Below are positions 47,499-58,370 of a DNA stretch of 64,000 nt, one piece after another. A model generated the notes under the pieces. That model ran no database searches, was not told the origin of the DNA, and saw only the letters and a program-made list of their open reading frames with translations. The translations under genes and the position numbers were made by a program. Source of the stretch: Siphonodentalium dalli (taxonomy: Eukaryota > Mollusca > Scaphopoda > Gadilida > Siphonodentaliidae); assembly GCA_032622095.1 (NCBI GenBank), contig CP136069.1, forward strand, positions 37,112,194 to 37,176,193. The letters run 5' to 3'. The stretch's first letter is position 1; each line of letters begins with the position of its first letter.

Positions 47499-47651
47499 AT
47501 ACACCCCCCCACCCCCAACAGTGCTAAATTGAAACTTGGGCAGAATGGAACACAAATGTTAAATAACCAAAGAAGGTCATTGGGAACTCTTATAAAAGGA
47601 CTCCCAATGGTGATCCTTCATACCAAATTTCACTGAGAACCATGAGTAAGA

Positions 47652-47807
47652 TACAGTAATGCTCTAATTAATCGACCCCTTGACCACAGCATAATTATGG
47701 GTAACTTTTCAGGATTTAGTCGGAAATATGGCTTGTTGCCATTCATCGGAAAGCTCTCACCGAGATTATTAAGGGTTAAGGGGTCGATTAATTAGAGCAT
47801 TACTGTA
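47652..47807. mobile_element. Family M1 MITE, right arm nearly lost
   Basis: Left arm full; the right arm retains only about 40 bp, ending GAGCATTACTGTA. Confidence 0.9.
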
Positions 47808-48264
47808 TCTATGCAGAAGGACAAACAACAGCCCCCAAATTTCATTATAAACAAAGGAGGATAATTCTACAATGGAAAATACAAACATCATTTACCCCTC
47901 TTTTGAAAGCAGTCATGATGTCAAACATCCGTATAAAATTGCGTTGAGATCCAATAACCCATGGCTGAGATATATTCTTGGAAGTATGTTTGAAAAGTGG
48001 GGGTATATCAATGAATGAATAGGAATCCATATAGTGTTTCTCTACCTGCCATCTGATTATTATATTTCAAATCCCCTACAAATCGACAATCCAAATGTAT
48101 ACTTTTAGAACCAAATGGAAGAATCCATTCTGTGGTGAGAGGGTTAATATAAGAGTTTTAATTTGGTGAGTATATGAGTGAACTAGTAACCTCTACTTAG
48201 AATAAAGTGGTTTTAATTAGCAGACACAATACGCGTACGAGAATCATAAAAGACCACTATTTAC

Positions 48265-48343
48265 CTGGAAAACTGGCATTGCTTGATTTTGAAGATGTTA
48301 GTTCTTGTAGCGATAAGTCTTGGATACTATCTGATCGGAAATT
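48265..48343 (-). CDS. KIF13B: KIF13-like kinesin, exon F (start of disordered tail)
   Basis: The acceptor is TTTTTTATTTCCCCAG and the donor GTAAAT. The exon is 79 nt, entering in phase 0 and leaving in phase 1. It encodes NFRSDSIQDLSLQELTSS followed by KSSNASFP. Placed after SVPNIHQ, the SDSIQDLS run resembles the short serine/aspartate run that follows the 'PNV' motif in vertebrate KIF13B. Splice signals, phase match and that resemblance support it. Because it exits in phase 1 and exon G enters in phase 0, at least one further exon must lie between them. Confidence 0.7.
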
Positions 48344-49106
48344 CTGGGGAAATAAAAAACATAGTCGTATTTTATCCCAAAGGGTTAACGAGGTGTGTGA
48401 ATTTAAACCAAAATTGTGTACAAATGCAAACATGTTTGGTAGTGAGATTTTTCACAGGCATAGATCACTACACCATAGTGCAGGGAATTTCAGAAAAGTA
48501 AGCTATACAATGATGTTGGGAAGTACATGTACTTAGACGAAATTAAAGCATAATTATGAAGTACAGGAATTTTGGCAGTAATGCTAAGTAGGTTGAAAAT
48601 TAATTGGAATAATTCCCCAAGAAAGAATCGGGGCAACTATATTTTTGCCGGAAGGGATGATCAAAGCAGTTGTGTTACACTTTCTATTCAATAAATTGAC
48701 CGGTGAAGCCAGTTACTAATTGGAATAAACACTCAATTGATGTATTCGCCCCTATTTGCCTACATCTATATGCGGTTATTGTGCCTCAAATTGTCACTCA
48801 CATATTTGTATTTGTTACTACTACATTTATTGTATCGGCTTCCAGTAAATAATTATGTTTTTCTAAACAGTTAGCTAAAAACGCATTCTAGTATTTGTCT
48901 TTCACTCTGAACCCATGGGATAAAGTTTATTTGAAAATGGCGGTTTTGAAAGCATCACCAATATAATAGTCTGGTTTACGAATGTTGGGGCAGGAAAAAA
49001 GTAGAAGTAGGAGGGAAAAAATAATTCAAATAATTTTCATCACATGCTAAAAATCATTGAACAGTGAAATTGTAAATGAAAATAAAAAAATAAATAAAAA
49101 CTACAG

Positions 49107-50253
49107 TCAGATGCTCGTAGCCTGTTTATATATAACCATGGGTATATGCGAGAAATACACAATGAAAACACACTCCACAGTTTGGATCGATAAACCTTGC
49201 CCTGTGTATTTTGATGTTGCGTTTTTTGACAATCGGTCTTCCGTATCATTTCTACCACACAATTATCGTCTTCATTGCAGCACGACGTTACCGTCTGATC
49301 ACCACGGAAGCCTTTTCATTAAGAGTATGGTCAATATATTGCCGCCGGTTCAGTGTATTCTCGGATAGAAAACAAATAGGCCTATGCCGAAAGCAGAAAC
49401 TAAGTCGCGAGGGGCACCCCTGCATGGTTGAATCTGGGATATTTGGCACTCGGGACTTGGCTGGGTGGTTTTCGTTGGGGTGGTCTCCACCTTGGAATTT
49501 GCAACTGCACCCCACCCCATTGAACCACACCAAACTCACAAGTTTGCGTAATTCAGTTTTCACCCCCCCTCCGGTGCTTTGATTTTTCCAAAATGTTCCC
49601 CCATATACTACTAAATGGTAGCCTATTCTAAATGGACCAGTTGTCTTGTGGCCACTGTCCATATAGGGGGATGAAAAGGATGGTTCGGCCCAGTATGAGA
49701 TTAAAAAATCCTAACATCTAGTGGTATAACGCCAGACAAATTTACACCCCGATTTATTTTTTCTTTAATTAATTAGCAAGTAACTACTGGCTATGGCACA
49801 GAACAGATGGTTAGGCCCGATGTGAGAACATTTTGAAAATCTGAACATGAAAATTTGACAATCCTAACATCTAGACTGGCCTCAAGCTTTCCAATTCGGG
49901 GAATTTTTTAACCTGAAACTCACCCTTAGATTTGAAAATTGCCAACTGATGGCAGGGACGTGGCTAGAGGGTCTCCGTTGTGTCCACATTGAGAAAATCC
50001 AACTGCACCCCCCACCTTGAATCAGAATCAGACCAAACACAAGTTTTGAATCGTATAGCCCCTACACCCGGGATATCCCCTGTTTGAAATCATATATATA
50101 TTTTAAAGGAGAAGACCACATATGGAGCAGATATCAGGGGGAAATGAGCTCTCATAACCACAAAACTAAAAACCCTTAAACCAACTCGACGTGCGATTTC
50201 TCTATATCTGGCATATACCCATAGTTATATATAAACGGGCTACAAGCATCTGA
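49107..50253. mobile_element. Element of about 1.15 kb with 55-bp inverted ends
   Basis: TCAGATGCTCGTAGCCTGTT at the left matches the complement of the right end, and similarity continues through TATATATAACYATGGGTATA. Inside, diverged direct repeats occur (AATCCTAACATCTAG twice; CCAACTGCACCCC-type blocks twice). No transposase reading recognised. Confidence 0.65.
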
Positions 50254-50286
50254 TCGCTAATATCTATTATTTATATTAAAGTGTTG

Positions 50287-50610
50287 TGAAACACTCCGAT
50301 GGGGTGATCAAATATAAATGGAGAATATCTTGCTCAAAGTAGTTATTTATATAAATATTAATCCATATTGACTACATAAACTGTCATACGTATTTATTAA
50401 TTAAATTAAGTGACTCTTGATGACGAATTCGTTTTTGTTACGTTTGTCCCCGATAGATGCGTCCCGATTCAAGAAGTAAATATTTACAATTGAGCGTAGT
50501 TCAGACAATGTTTTCTATTGAGTGGTATGGTCGATTTGCTTGAGATTTTCGTTAATGTTAGTAGAATGCTACATTCTTTCAGCCTGCTTTCTAACTTATC
50601 AGTTTCACAC
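50287..50610 (+). repeat. Dispersed repeat of about 320 bp, copy 2
   Basis: Matches 18983-19305 (AAACACTCCGATGGGGTGAT ... TTAGTAGAATGCTACATTC). Confidence 0.8.
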
Positions 50611-50719
50611 ATAGGAAAAAGTCCATAATATGTCTTTAAAAAGTAAACTGAGTTATTTCTTCTCGTATTACAGTTGAAATAATGGAAAAGAAGCAGAAAC
50701 AAAAGAAATTAATTAGCCA

Positions 50720-50811
50720 TTAACCTTTTAATGATGGAAACTGCGCTGGTGCAGCATTAAATATCCTTTGCCAGTCCATTCTCTTATATATGCGAGTCTC
50801 CCATAGGGAGC
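50720..50811. mobile_element. Family P3 left fragment
   Basis: TTAACCTTTTAATGATGGAA through half of the first palindrome, stopping after CCCATAGGGAG. Confidence 0.75.
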
Positions 50812-51051
50812 AGACAGAAACATTTTCTCATAAATTTTGATTGTACAACTTTTATATTAACCCATGTTTCTAACTCCTCTCTGAACTTATGTATAAAATA
50901 ATAATTAAAGCTTGAACACTGTATGTCTCGTTATATATTTACCTGACTTCCAAACCCTGATGAGAATGAAGTGACAAACTGGAAAGATTAAAGAAAAAAC
51001 ATCATTTAATCTTAATGACAACGATGTGGGAAATCCATCACATAAAGATCT

Positions 51052-51306
51052 TTAACCCTTCCATGATGGGAGCCAGGCTGGTGCAGCATTAATGATCCTG
51101 TGCCAGTGCATTCTCTTATACATGCGAGTCTCCCATAGGGAGCCTTGCATATATAAGAGAATGCACTGGCTTACAAGGTCAAGGTAAATATTGTTAGGCC
51201 AATGTATTCTCTTATATATGCGAGGCTCCCTATGGGATACTCGAATATATAAGAGAATGCATTGGCACAGGGTTTTTTTCAGGGAGCTCCAGTCATGAAA
51301 GAGTTA
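51052..51306. mobile_element. Family P3 MITE, complete
   Basis: TTAACCCTTCCATGATGGGA to CTCCAGTCATGAAAGAGTTAA with both palindromes separated by TTACAAGGTCAAGGTAAATA. This is the best reference copy of P3. Confidence 0.9.
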
Positions 51307-52117
51307 AATTTTAGGATAAAGCGTCATGTCTAACTCTATTTCCACATAGAGTGGTGGAGGAAGTTAGTGCTGACTAATCAAATTAACCTCCAATGTATTC
51401 ATCACGGTCACTCATGTTTCACAATTGGTTAAAGTTGCATGCATAGTATGTTTGGCGAGGTCTTATGGACTTACTATCGCGGCGAAGCTATTGAGCAATA
51501 ACGGAATGATATATAACAAAGTAATATCCATATGTCAGGTTCATAATGTTGTATATATTCACCGCTTAGTACATCAATGTTTCATTTGCGATACACAATT
51601 CAGCGATATACTTTTATAATGCACACATATAACACGATTTGTATGCTCAGTGGTCTTGTTGTTATGAAAGCGATATATAATCCTGCTCGTGACGTGTTCA
51701 AAATACATTAACAAGACACTGTTCCATATCCGACGATGAGCCAAGCATTCATAACAAATTTTATATGTTCTATATCCAGTGAAAAATCGTCAAAAATCAG
51801 TTTTTTTTTAAACTGTATGTTTATTTCCATGTAGACTGACCCCAAATATGCGTATAAAATGAACATTCAACAGTTTGGTTGCTCAGAAATGATGAAAATG
51901 AATTTTTTAAATGTCAAAATTTTCAAATCGCATTTTCAACCACTACAATATTTCTGAGTAATAGGATATTTAAATTCTCAGGCGACAATTTGTTGATGTG
52001 ATTTTTTAAAACTGCCAAAAATATTAGGGGAACATACTTTTTTTTACATGTTTATAACTAAGTGGATAGAATGCATTAAACAATCAACAGTTAAACGATG
52101 CTGTTTGATAGACAGAC
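51307..52117. other. Intron sequence, no feature supported
   Basis: A 64-codon plus-strand frame near 51425 has no recognised motif. Confidence 0.4.
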
Positions 52118-52195
52118 CTGATGTATATTGGGAACACTTGTAGTTTTCTTTAGTGATCTCCCCGACGCAGCCAGCAGTTCTTTCACAGCAACTTC
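52118..52195 (-). CDS. KIF13B: KIF13-like kinesin, exon E (possible 14-3-3 site)
   Basis: Acceptor TTTTTTAATTGTAG, donor GTCTGT, 78 nt, 26 codons, phase 0 at both ends. It encodes EVAVKELLAASGRSLKK followed by TTSVPNIHQ. EVAVKE continues directly from LDRLRQ, as in the family. The KTTSVP stretch fits a K-x-x-S-x-P 14-3-3-type motif. In mammalian KIF13B, Par1 kinase phosphorylation near this part of the protein is reported to create 14-3-3 binding; transfer to this protein is inference. Confidence 0.9.
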
Positions 52196-53389
52196 CTACA
52201 ATTAAAAAAAAATTAAATAGTCCATCAATAATCAGACAGTTACAGTCAATTCTGAATGCAAAGCAGATGCAAATAAATGCACTTGGCAATAAATTTCAAT
52301 GCATAAATAATAACAAGTCACTCTTCTTTCAAAGGTTTCGGCTGTCACGACCTTTATAGCGCCTGCTCTCCCGCGGCGAAGCGACCTAGGGTATACGTAT
52401 GTGGATATGAGATATACTAATCAACTTTTTTAGCCCAATCAAAAAATAGAATTAACTTACTTAAAATAGAATAATTTATTCATAACTCAAGGGTCAGCCG
52501 AGTCCAAAAAATTATTGTTGGCGACGGCCGCCATTTTGTATTGATTAATACCACCTCGAAATGTGTAATTGGGCGAAATGCTCCAGAGCAAAAATAAAAA
52601 ACTTTGTTTCGGTAAATGTTAGCTATACTTCATCATACGTAGGAACATCATGATCCTAAAGCCAAAGATATTTTAAAAATTGAATGTAAATTAAACCAAA
52701 GCCCTGGTTAACAAAAGCTGAAATTGCATGAAAAAGTTTTGTTTACATATTTTATAAAATTATTAAAATTATTTGCCCCGAAAGAGTATTCTAGGGGCCT
52801 TACTGGCCGTTTAGATTTGATCTTCTATTTTCTAACGGTATTTCGACCTAAAAGATTGAAGAAATATTCTCAAAGTTCAAGGCCAACAAATGGAAACTAT
52901 AAGTTCCGACTGAAAGATCGCAGAGTCCTTTTAAGATTGCTTCTTGGGGAAACCAGTACAGGCGTCATGACATCAAGACGTACGTCATGATGTCACAACT
53001 TAAATTCCAGACAGGACTGCGTCGATGGCCAGACAGCTGAGACTCATATTATACGGGCAGGCTAAAACATCCACATTTATGTTATATGTGATTATTTACA
53101 TACATTGTATATATTATTTTCTTGTGTCCCGTTAGGGTTTATCATCAAATCTTTCTAAAGATAAAAATTCATCCGATATTCCCATGAACAATAACAAGCG
53201 GGCGCAAATTACGTTTATGTATGATCATATTAAACGATATAATGATATAATATACTACATAACTGGAGACTCATACACCTATTTGTAGGATGCATCATTA
53301 AAATATTCAACAACAATGGATGTACCCTTTTGTAAAATCTGAAGTACACAAAAATGTGAACAAAACAGTTGTCTATGTATACACATGTA
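52196..53389. other. Intron sequence, no feature supported
   Basis: Contains a CATCAAGACGTACGTCATGATG palindrome-like patch near 52972-52992; otherwise unique sequence. Confidence 0.4.
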
Positions 53390-53518
53390 CAAGTCTGAGT
53401 TTAGTGTGCCTGTCATTTGCAGAACGAGGTCCCCAGAGGGTGAATTTAGTGACACTATCCCACATAGCGGGCTAGTGTCACCAAATTCACCCTCTTGGGA
53501 CCTCAGATGTGCAAATAC
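53390..53518. mobile_element. Family G element, left palindrome only
   Basis: AGTCTGAGTTTAGTGTGCC through one palindrome, breaking off at GGACCTCAGATGTGCAAA. Confidence 0.82.
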
Positions 53519-53558
53519 CTAATTTTCACTCAAAAGAAATAATCAAGAATGTTTTTAC

Positions 53559-53990
53559 TTAACCCTTTACCCAACAAAACGGCCACATAAAGCTTCAACA
53601 GCCTAAAATATTTTCCGTCTGTCTCAATAACACCATACAAATATGGATATCATTGGAACCGGTTCATTGACCACATTGTGATGGTTACAGTTATGCCCTG
53701 TGCCAATGCATTCTCTTATATATGTGAGTCGACCATAGGTTGCCTCGCATATATAAGAGAATGCATTGGCCTAAAAAAATTCTTTTTTTAACACTTTTTA
53801 CCATTTTTTCTTACATTCTTTAACAATTTTATAATTTTTTCTTACATTTTTTCTACATTCTTTGACAATTTTATCATTTTTAATATGTGTTAATTAAGCC
53901 AATGCATTCTCTTATATATGCGAGGCGACCTATGGTCGACTCGCATATATAAGAGAATGCACAGGGCCGTTCTGTTGGGTAAAGGGTTAA
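53559..53990. mobile_element. Family P1 MITE with enlarged spacer
   Basis: TTAA borders and both palindromes; the spacer has a duplicated TTTTTTCTTACATTCTTT-type segment and the last palindrome arm lost its CATTGG. Confidence 0.9.
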
Positions 53991-54029
53991 AAATGAAAGT
54001 CTACTTGAAACGGCACATGAAGAAATAGT

Positions 54030-54097
54030 ATGTGTTGTGAGTCAGTAACCATCACAGAAATAGTATGTGTTGTGAGTCAGTAACCAACACAGAAATG
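54030..54097. repeat. Two copies of a 35-bp unit
   Basis: AGTATGTGTTGTGAGTCAGT followed by AACCA.CACAGAAAT occurs twice in tandem. Confidence 0.85.
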
Positions 54098-54114
54098 AAG
54101 AACCTACATTAACC

Positions 54115-54559
54115 TTCCTCAAATTTTGCCATAGGGAGCCTTGCATATATAAGAGAATGCGTTGGCATAACAATATTTACCTTGACCATGTAAGCTAGTG
54201 CATTCACTTATATATGCGAGGCTACCTATGGGAGACTCGCATATATAAGATAATACACTGGCACATGGTCTTTAACCCTTTCAGTGCCAAATCCGATTTT
54301 TGTATCAACCCATATTTCCTACATCATTTTTCAAATTTATTGATTATAATAATGTGATACATTCATGGAAAGAGCAATTTATTGATTATAATAATGTGAT
54401 ACATTCATGGAAAGAGCTCTAAGAGCTCTTTCCATGAATGTATCACATTATTATAATCAATAAATTTGAAAAATGATGAAGGAAATATGGGTTGATACAA
54501 AAATCGGACTCGGCACTGAAAGGGTTAATGCAGCGCAGCTCCCGTCATTACAGGGTTAA
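54115..54559. mobile_element. Family P3 element carrying a nested P2
   Basis: Left end lost; two palindromes (one truncated), then P2 at 54272-54528 inserted at the TTAA inside GGTCTTTAATGCAGC, then GCAGCTCCCGTCATTACAGG and TTAA. Confidence 0.85.
54272..54528. mobile_element. Family P2 MITE, complete, with inner duplication
   Basis: TTAA borders. AATTTATTGATTATAATAAT is duplicated in the left arm only. The centre is AAGAGCTCTAAGAGCTCTTT. Confidence 0.93.
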
Positions 54560-54585
54560 CTAGTACACAGAATACATTAACATAC

Positions 54586-54738
54586 TTGTCGTAACCTGTC
54601 CAGCGTTAGAATACTCTCGACGGCTGACACGCCTTTGATGTACTTCTCAATGTACGTTTCGCCATCTGGAGTGTGGGCGTCATTATGAGAAGCCGCCATT
54701 TGAGCTAACGTCTCCATATCCTCTAAGTCTCGTGAGGC
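54586..54738 (-). CDS. KIF13B: KIF13-like kinesin, exon D
   Basis: Acceptor TTTATTCTGTAG, donor GTATGT, 153 nt, 51 codons, phase 0 at both ends. It encodes a segment with ETLAQMAASHNDAHTPDGE, then TYIEKYIKGVSAVESI, then LTLDRLRQ. The 'YIEKY..GV.AVE..L.LDRLRQ' pattern is one of the most conserved parts of the KIF13 tail and is followed by EVAVKE in the next exon, as in the family. The far end of a P3 MITE (TTAA at 54556-54559) lies 26 bp from the exon, just beyond the splice donor. Confidence 0.93.
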
Positions 54739-54781
54739 CTACAGAATAAATATCCAGTTTTGAGATCATAAAATATATGTA

Positions 54782-54932
54782 GACGAAGGGAGTTAATGTT
54801 ACATAGAAGGGAGTTAATGTTACGTACAAGGGAGTTAATGTTACGTAGAAGGGAGTTAATGTTACATACAAGGGAGTCAATGTTACGTACAAGGGAGTTA
54901 ATATTACATACATGGGAGTTAATGTTACAACC
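54782..54932. repeat. 21-bp minisatellite in a kinesin intron
   Basis: About seven copies of GGGAGTTAATGTTACGTACAA with point changes. Confidence 0.95.
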
Positions 54933-55509
54933 AAGTCTGATTATAATTTTATGAATGGATTAGGTCTGAAATTGAAATGGTGAAAATAGTAGGATATTCT
55001 CATATAATAAATTATATTTTAAGGATAAGGCCAAAAAAAAAAATTGTTTGAGTCGCAGAATCCGCCGCATTGACTTTTTCGCACCGTGTTTGTCAAATAT
55101 ATCGGGGGTGACATGTCTGTTTAAATACCGAATGCTAAAGCCTAAACATATCACGATAATAGGAAATGTGACCACCTAGATCTCCTCCGCATAACTAAAG
55201 TTGTTTCGTGTATTTCTAACACAGGAGGCTTGGGAGATACCGTACCACTGATCATCTCCTAACATCGTAGGCAATTGAGAAACTTTTTAATGAAAATTGG
55301 ATCCAAATTCGTATAGGACAGTGTAAAATTCCAGAGTTCTTTCAAAATTGCGGAATAAGTTTGGAAACGGAACAAACATGGAACAAACATGTGCCATGTA
55401 TCGATTTCATACAATCCGATGGGGGTTAAAGTATACCTGAAGTATGGTATCATAACTTCTGATGATGGGTGACGTATCATTAACAAAATTAGGTGGTATT
55501 TGGTTGTAC

Positions 55510-55783
55510 TTAACCCTTTACCCAACAAAACGGAAAAACCGGCCAAATAAAGCTTCAACAGCCTAAAATATCTTCGGTCTGTCTCAATAGAACCATACAA
55601 ATATGGATATCATTGGAACCGGCTCCTTGACCACATTGTGATAGTTACAGTTATGCCCTGTCCCAATGCATTCTCTTATATATGCGAGTCGACCATAGGT
55701 CGCCTCGCATATATAAGAGAATGCATTGGCCTAAAAAAAGAGAATGCATTGGCACAGGACCCTTCTGTTGGGTAAAGGGTTAA
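55510..55783. mobile_element. Family P1 MITE, deleted to about one palindrome
   Basis: TTAA borders. After the first palindrome CCTAAAAAAAG jumps straight to the last arm (AGAATGCATTGGCACAGG). Confidence 0.9.
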
Positions 55784-55862
55784 TTCAAAATCTGTAAGAC
55801 ACAATGAACGGGTTAATTTTAAATCTTAGGTTTAGATGAAATAAAAGGTATGTTTTACTGAC

Positions 55863-55916
55863 CTTTGGAATGTTTGAAACAACATCATAAGTTACACCAC
55901 TGCCGAAGTACATATC
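55863..55916 (-). CDS. KIF13B: KIF13-like kinesin, exon C (18 codons)
   Basis: Acceptor TTTTTTCCACAG, donor GTCAGT, 54 nt, phase 0 at both ends. It encodes DMYFGSGVTYDVVSNIPK. The 'GVTY.VVSNIP' core corresponds to the conserved 'CGVT.E.VSNIP' stretch of KIF13 proteins. The exon is symmetric, so it is a possible cassette exon. The intron downstream (55862-54739) holds a truncated P1 MITE and a 21-bp minisatellite. Confidence 0.87.
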
Positions 55917-56108
55917 CTGTGGAAAAAAAAAGATATATAATAGCACTGTAGATCAGTCGAGCATATATATGCAGTCACAAACATCAGATCATATTCTTCT
56001 CAGTAAATGTCAATGACTTATATTAAATTATTAATGTTCAAATCCAAACCTTGAAGTTACTGGACTGTGAAAGTCGCTGATTGGTTGAAGACTCATGATA
56101 CACATACG

Positions 56109-56257
56109 TAGCTGCGCCGATGCAGCATTAAAATCTTGAGCCAGTGCATTCTCTTATATATGCGAGTCTCTCATAAGGAGATTCATATATATAAGTGAAT
56201 GCACACAGGCACAGGGTTTTTGCTAAATTTCAGGAAGCTCCAGTCATGGAAGGATTA
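56109..56257. mobile_element. Family P3 fragment with one palindrome
   Basis: GTAGCTGCGCCGATGCAGCA to AGCTCCAGTCATGGAAGGAT; palindrome arms diverged. Confidence 0.8.
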
Positions 56258-56971
56258 ATGACTGTCATTCTGACAGAGATATCATTTTCTATAGAAACAC
56301 TCTATATTAATCGTGAAAGGTAGGTTCTTAATTTTTATTATTCAAACACCCCTCCGAATGAATAATAGATCAACCCAATATATACTTCTATAAACGGGAG
56401 AATCCATTCAGTAATGAAATGGTTAATACTCAGTCTCTTTAAAAAGCCGACGATAATCCTAATGGATGTACGTCTCTAGATGTGTCCACTAAATTTCATT
56501 TGCATAACAATGCGGCATTCCCAACATGACGTAATAAACCATTTCCAAATATGGAGTGCATTCTTGTTATAGTAAATGTTTGTGAGAATCGTAGTATTTA
56601 GAAATAGTTATAATACAACAAGATGCGAAAGAATAATCAGTCACAAATATCGTTGACTGATAAAAACTCGAAAATAATGTCTCCTACATTGCGATGAGTG
56701 AAATGAGTTATGGATATATCGCCTGTATTCAGTTTTCCAACAATGGTTGAGTTTGACAATGTGTGGGAAACTTGTCAGCATGTCACTAACCTCTGATCTG
56801 TGAGGTGATCTGTTATGCCATAAACCAATGAAATCACGCGCGTGCTTCGCCACTCTCCAATGAAATGGAGGGAATACCATCAATTCAGTAACTGATTATG
56901 AATGAGATATCTAGAGATGTAAATATTGTAAAATATTCGTCGGCTTTTTAAAGAGACTGGTTAATACTTAC
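56258..56971. other. Intron sequence, no feature supported
   Basis: Unique sequence next to exon B. Confidence 0.4.
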
Positions 56972-57193
56972 GCTTCTAGTTAACCTCTTTTTGAGTCGGT
57001 CCGTGTAAGAATATAAACCTTTCTTATAAATATTTATGGACAGTCGTTTCCGCAACACAAGCTCCATATACGCTGGATGGCTCAACCGGACGACGGCTTT
57101 GAGAATTAGATAAACGCGCTCATTGGAAGTAGTGTTTCGGTTTAAATGCGGAGAATCGTGGATAGACGAATCCCAAGGCGCAACAGCACATAC
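56972..57193 (-). CDS. KIF13B: KIF13-like kinesin, exon B (conserved stalk-domain core)
   Basis: Acceptor TTATATTTGCAG, donor GTAAGT, 222 nt, 74 codons, phase 0 at both ends. The core reads WDSSIHDSPHLNR, then NERVYLILKAVVRLSHPAYM, then ELVLRKRLSINI. The pairing of 'ERV.LI..VV.LSHPA.M.LVLRKR' is a strong signature of the kinesin-3 (KIF1/KIF13) conserved domain after the FHA and stalk. It ends with a basic stretch (DRLKKRLTRS). Being a whole number of codons, it could be skipped without a frameshift, but nothing here shows that it is. Confidence 0.9.
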
Positions 57194-57483
57194 CTGCAAA
57201 TATAACACGAAGATGAATTAATGCTTTAAAATGGGGAAGAGTTCCCATCTGTGTGCTTGACTCATGACATAATGGTGTGAAAACATCCACAGTTCGAATC
57301 CCCTCTCTGCCATTGAACATCGAATGCTGCGTTGGTTGCCCTCGTCAAGTGATTTCCTACTACAGTTGTCATATGGGACAGTTAAACGAATACCCAGTTT
57401 GGAGTTGATGAATTTGTCAGTATCAAGATCACGATATGGTAAATAACTGCTTGATTCAATGCCCTATGACTGGGTCAATAATC

Positions 57484-57720
57484 ATGGAAAGCGCATTGAA
57501 TATAATTTACTGTGGAATGCACTATATAAATATATTGAATCTAATTTACTGTGGAATGCACTATATAAATATATTGAATTTAATTTACTGTGGAATGCAC
57601 TATATAAATACATTGAATCTAATTCACTGTGGAATGCACTATATAAATACAATGAATCTAATTTACTGTGGAATGCACTATATAAATACATTGAATCTAA
57701 TATACTGTGGAATGCACTTT
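57484..57720. repeat. 39-bp array A (6 units)
   Basis: Unit TACTGTGGAATGCACTATAT plus AAATACATTGAATCTAATT. 39 bp is 13 codons, so frames stay open. Confidence 0.95.
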
Positions 57721-58042
57721 ATCACATAATTTGGCCATAAAAGCAGTTTCATAACTATCGGTAAGACACACATTTATATAAGCGCGTGCGATTACGTCAT
57801 GCAGTTCTTCAAATGACTTGCGATCGCTGCAGTTTATGATTGTTGTTTTCATTGAATATTTTGCATTGCTTCGCGTTTATTTGATCATGTGATAAGAGGT
57901 ATCTCACATTCGTCCTATTTTATGCGTAATTTATCAACCTCGTCCACTAAATTCTGTTTGAGCCTCGGTAAACCTCGATTCAAATCGAATTTAGTGAACT
58001 CAGTTGATAAATTCTGAATAAAATAGAAACTCGTGTGAGATC

Positions 58043-58370
58043 CTCTATATATAAATACATTGAATCTTATTAACTATGGAATGCTCTATATAAATACATT
58101 GAATCTAATTTACTGTGGAATGCACTATATAAATACATTGAATCTAATTTACTGTAGAATGCACTATATAAATACATTGAAACTAATTTACTGTGGAATG
58201 CACTATATAAATACATTGAATCTAATTTACTGTGGAATGCACTATATAAATACATTGAATCTAATTTACTGTGGAATGCGCTATATAAATACATTGAATC
58301 TAATTTACTGTGGAGTGCACTATTTTAATACATTGAATCTAATTTACTGTAGATTGCACTATATAACTAG
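58043..58370. repeat. 39-bp array B (8 units)
   Basis: Same unit. Its last units (GCGCTATATAAATAC, GAGTGCACTATTTTAATAC, GATTGCACTATATAACTAG) are repeated exactly at the end of array C. Confidence 0.95.

Noticed and set aside
48207-48536. 109-codon plus-strand frame
   Set aside because: It is antisense to kinesin exon F, which has better splice and family support.
49211-49662. Frames of 123-124 codons on both strands
   Set aside because: They lie inside the 49107-50253 repeat element, overlap each other and show no known domain.
57291-57301. tRNA B-box-like AGTTCGAATCC
   Set aside because: No T-stem pairing and no matching A-box or acceptor stem around it; at best a tRNA-derived remnant.
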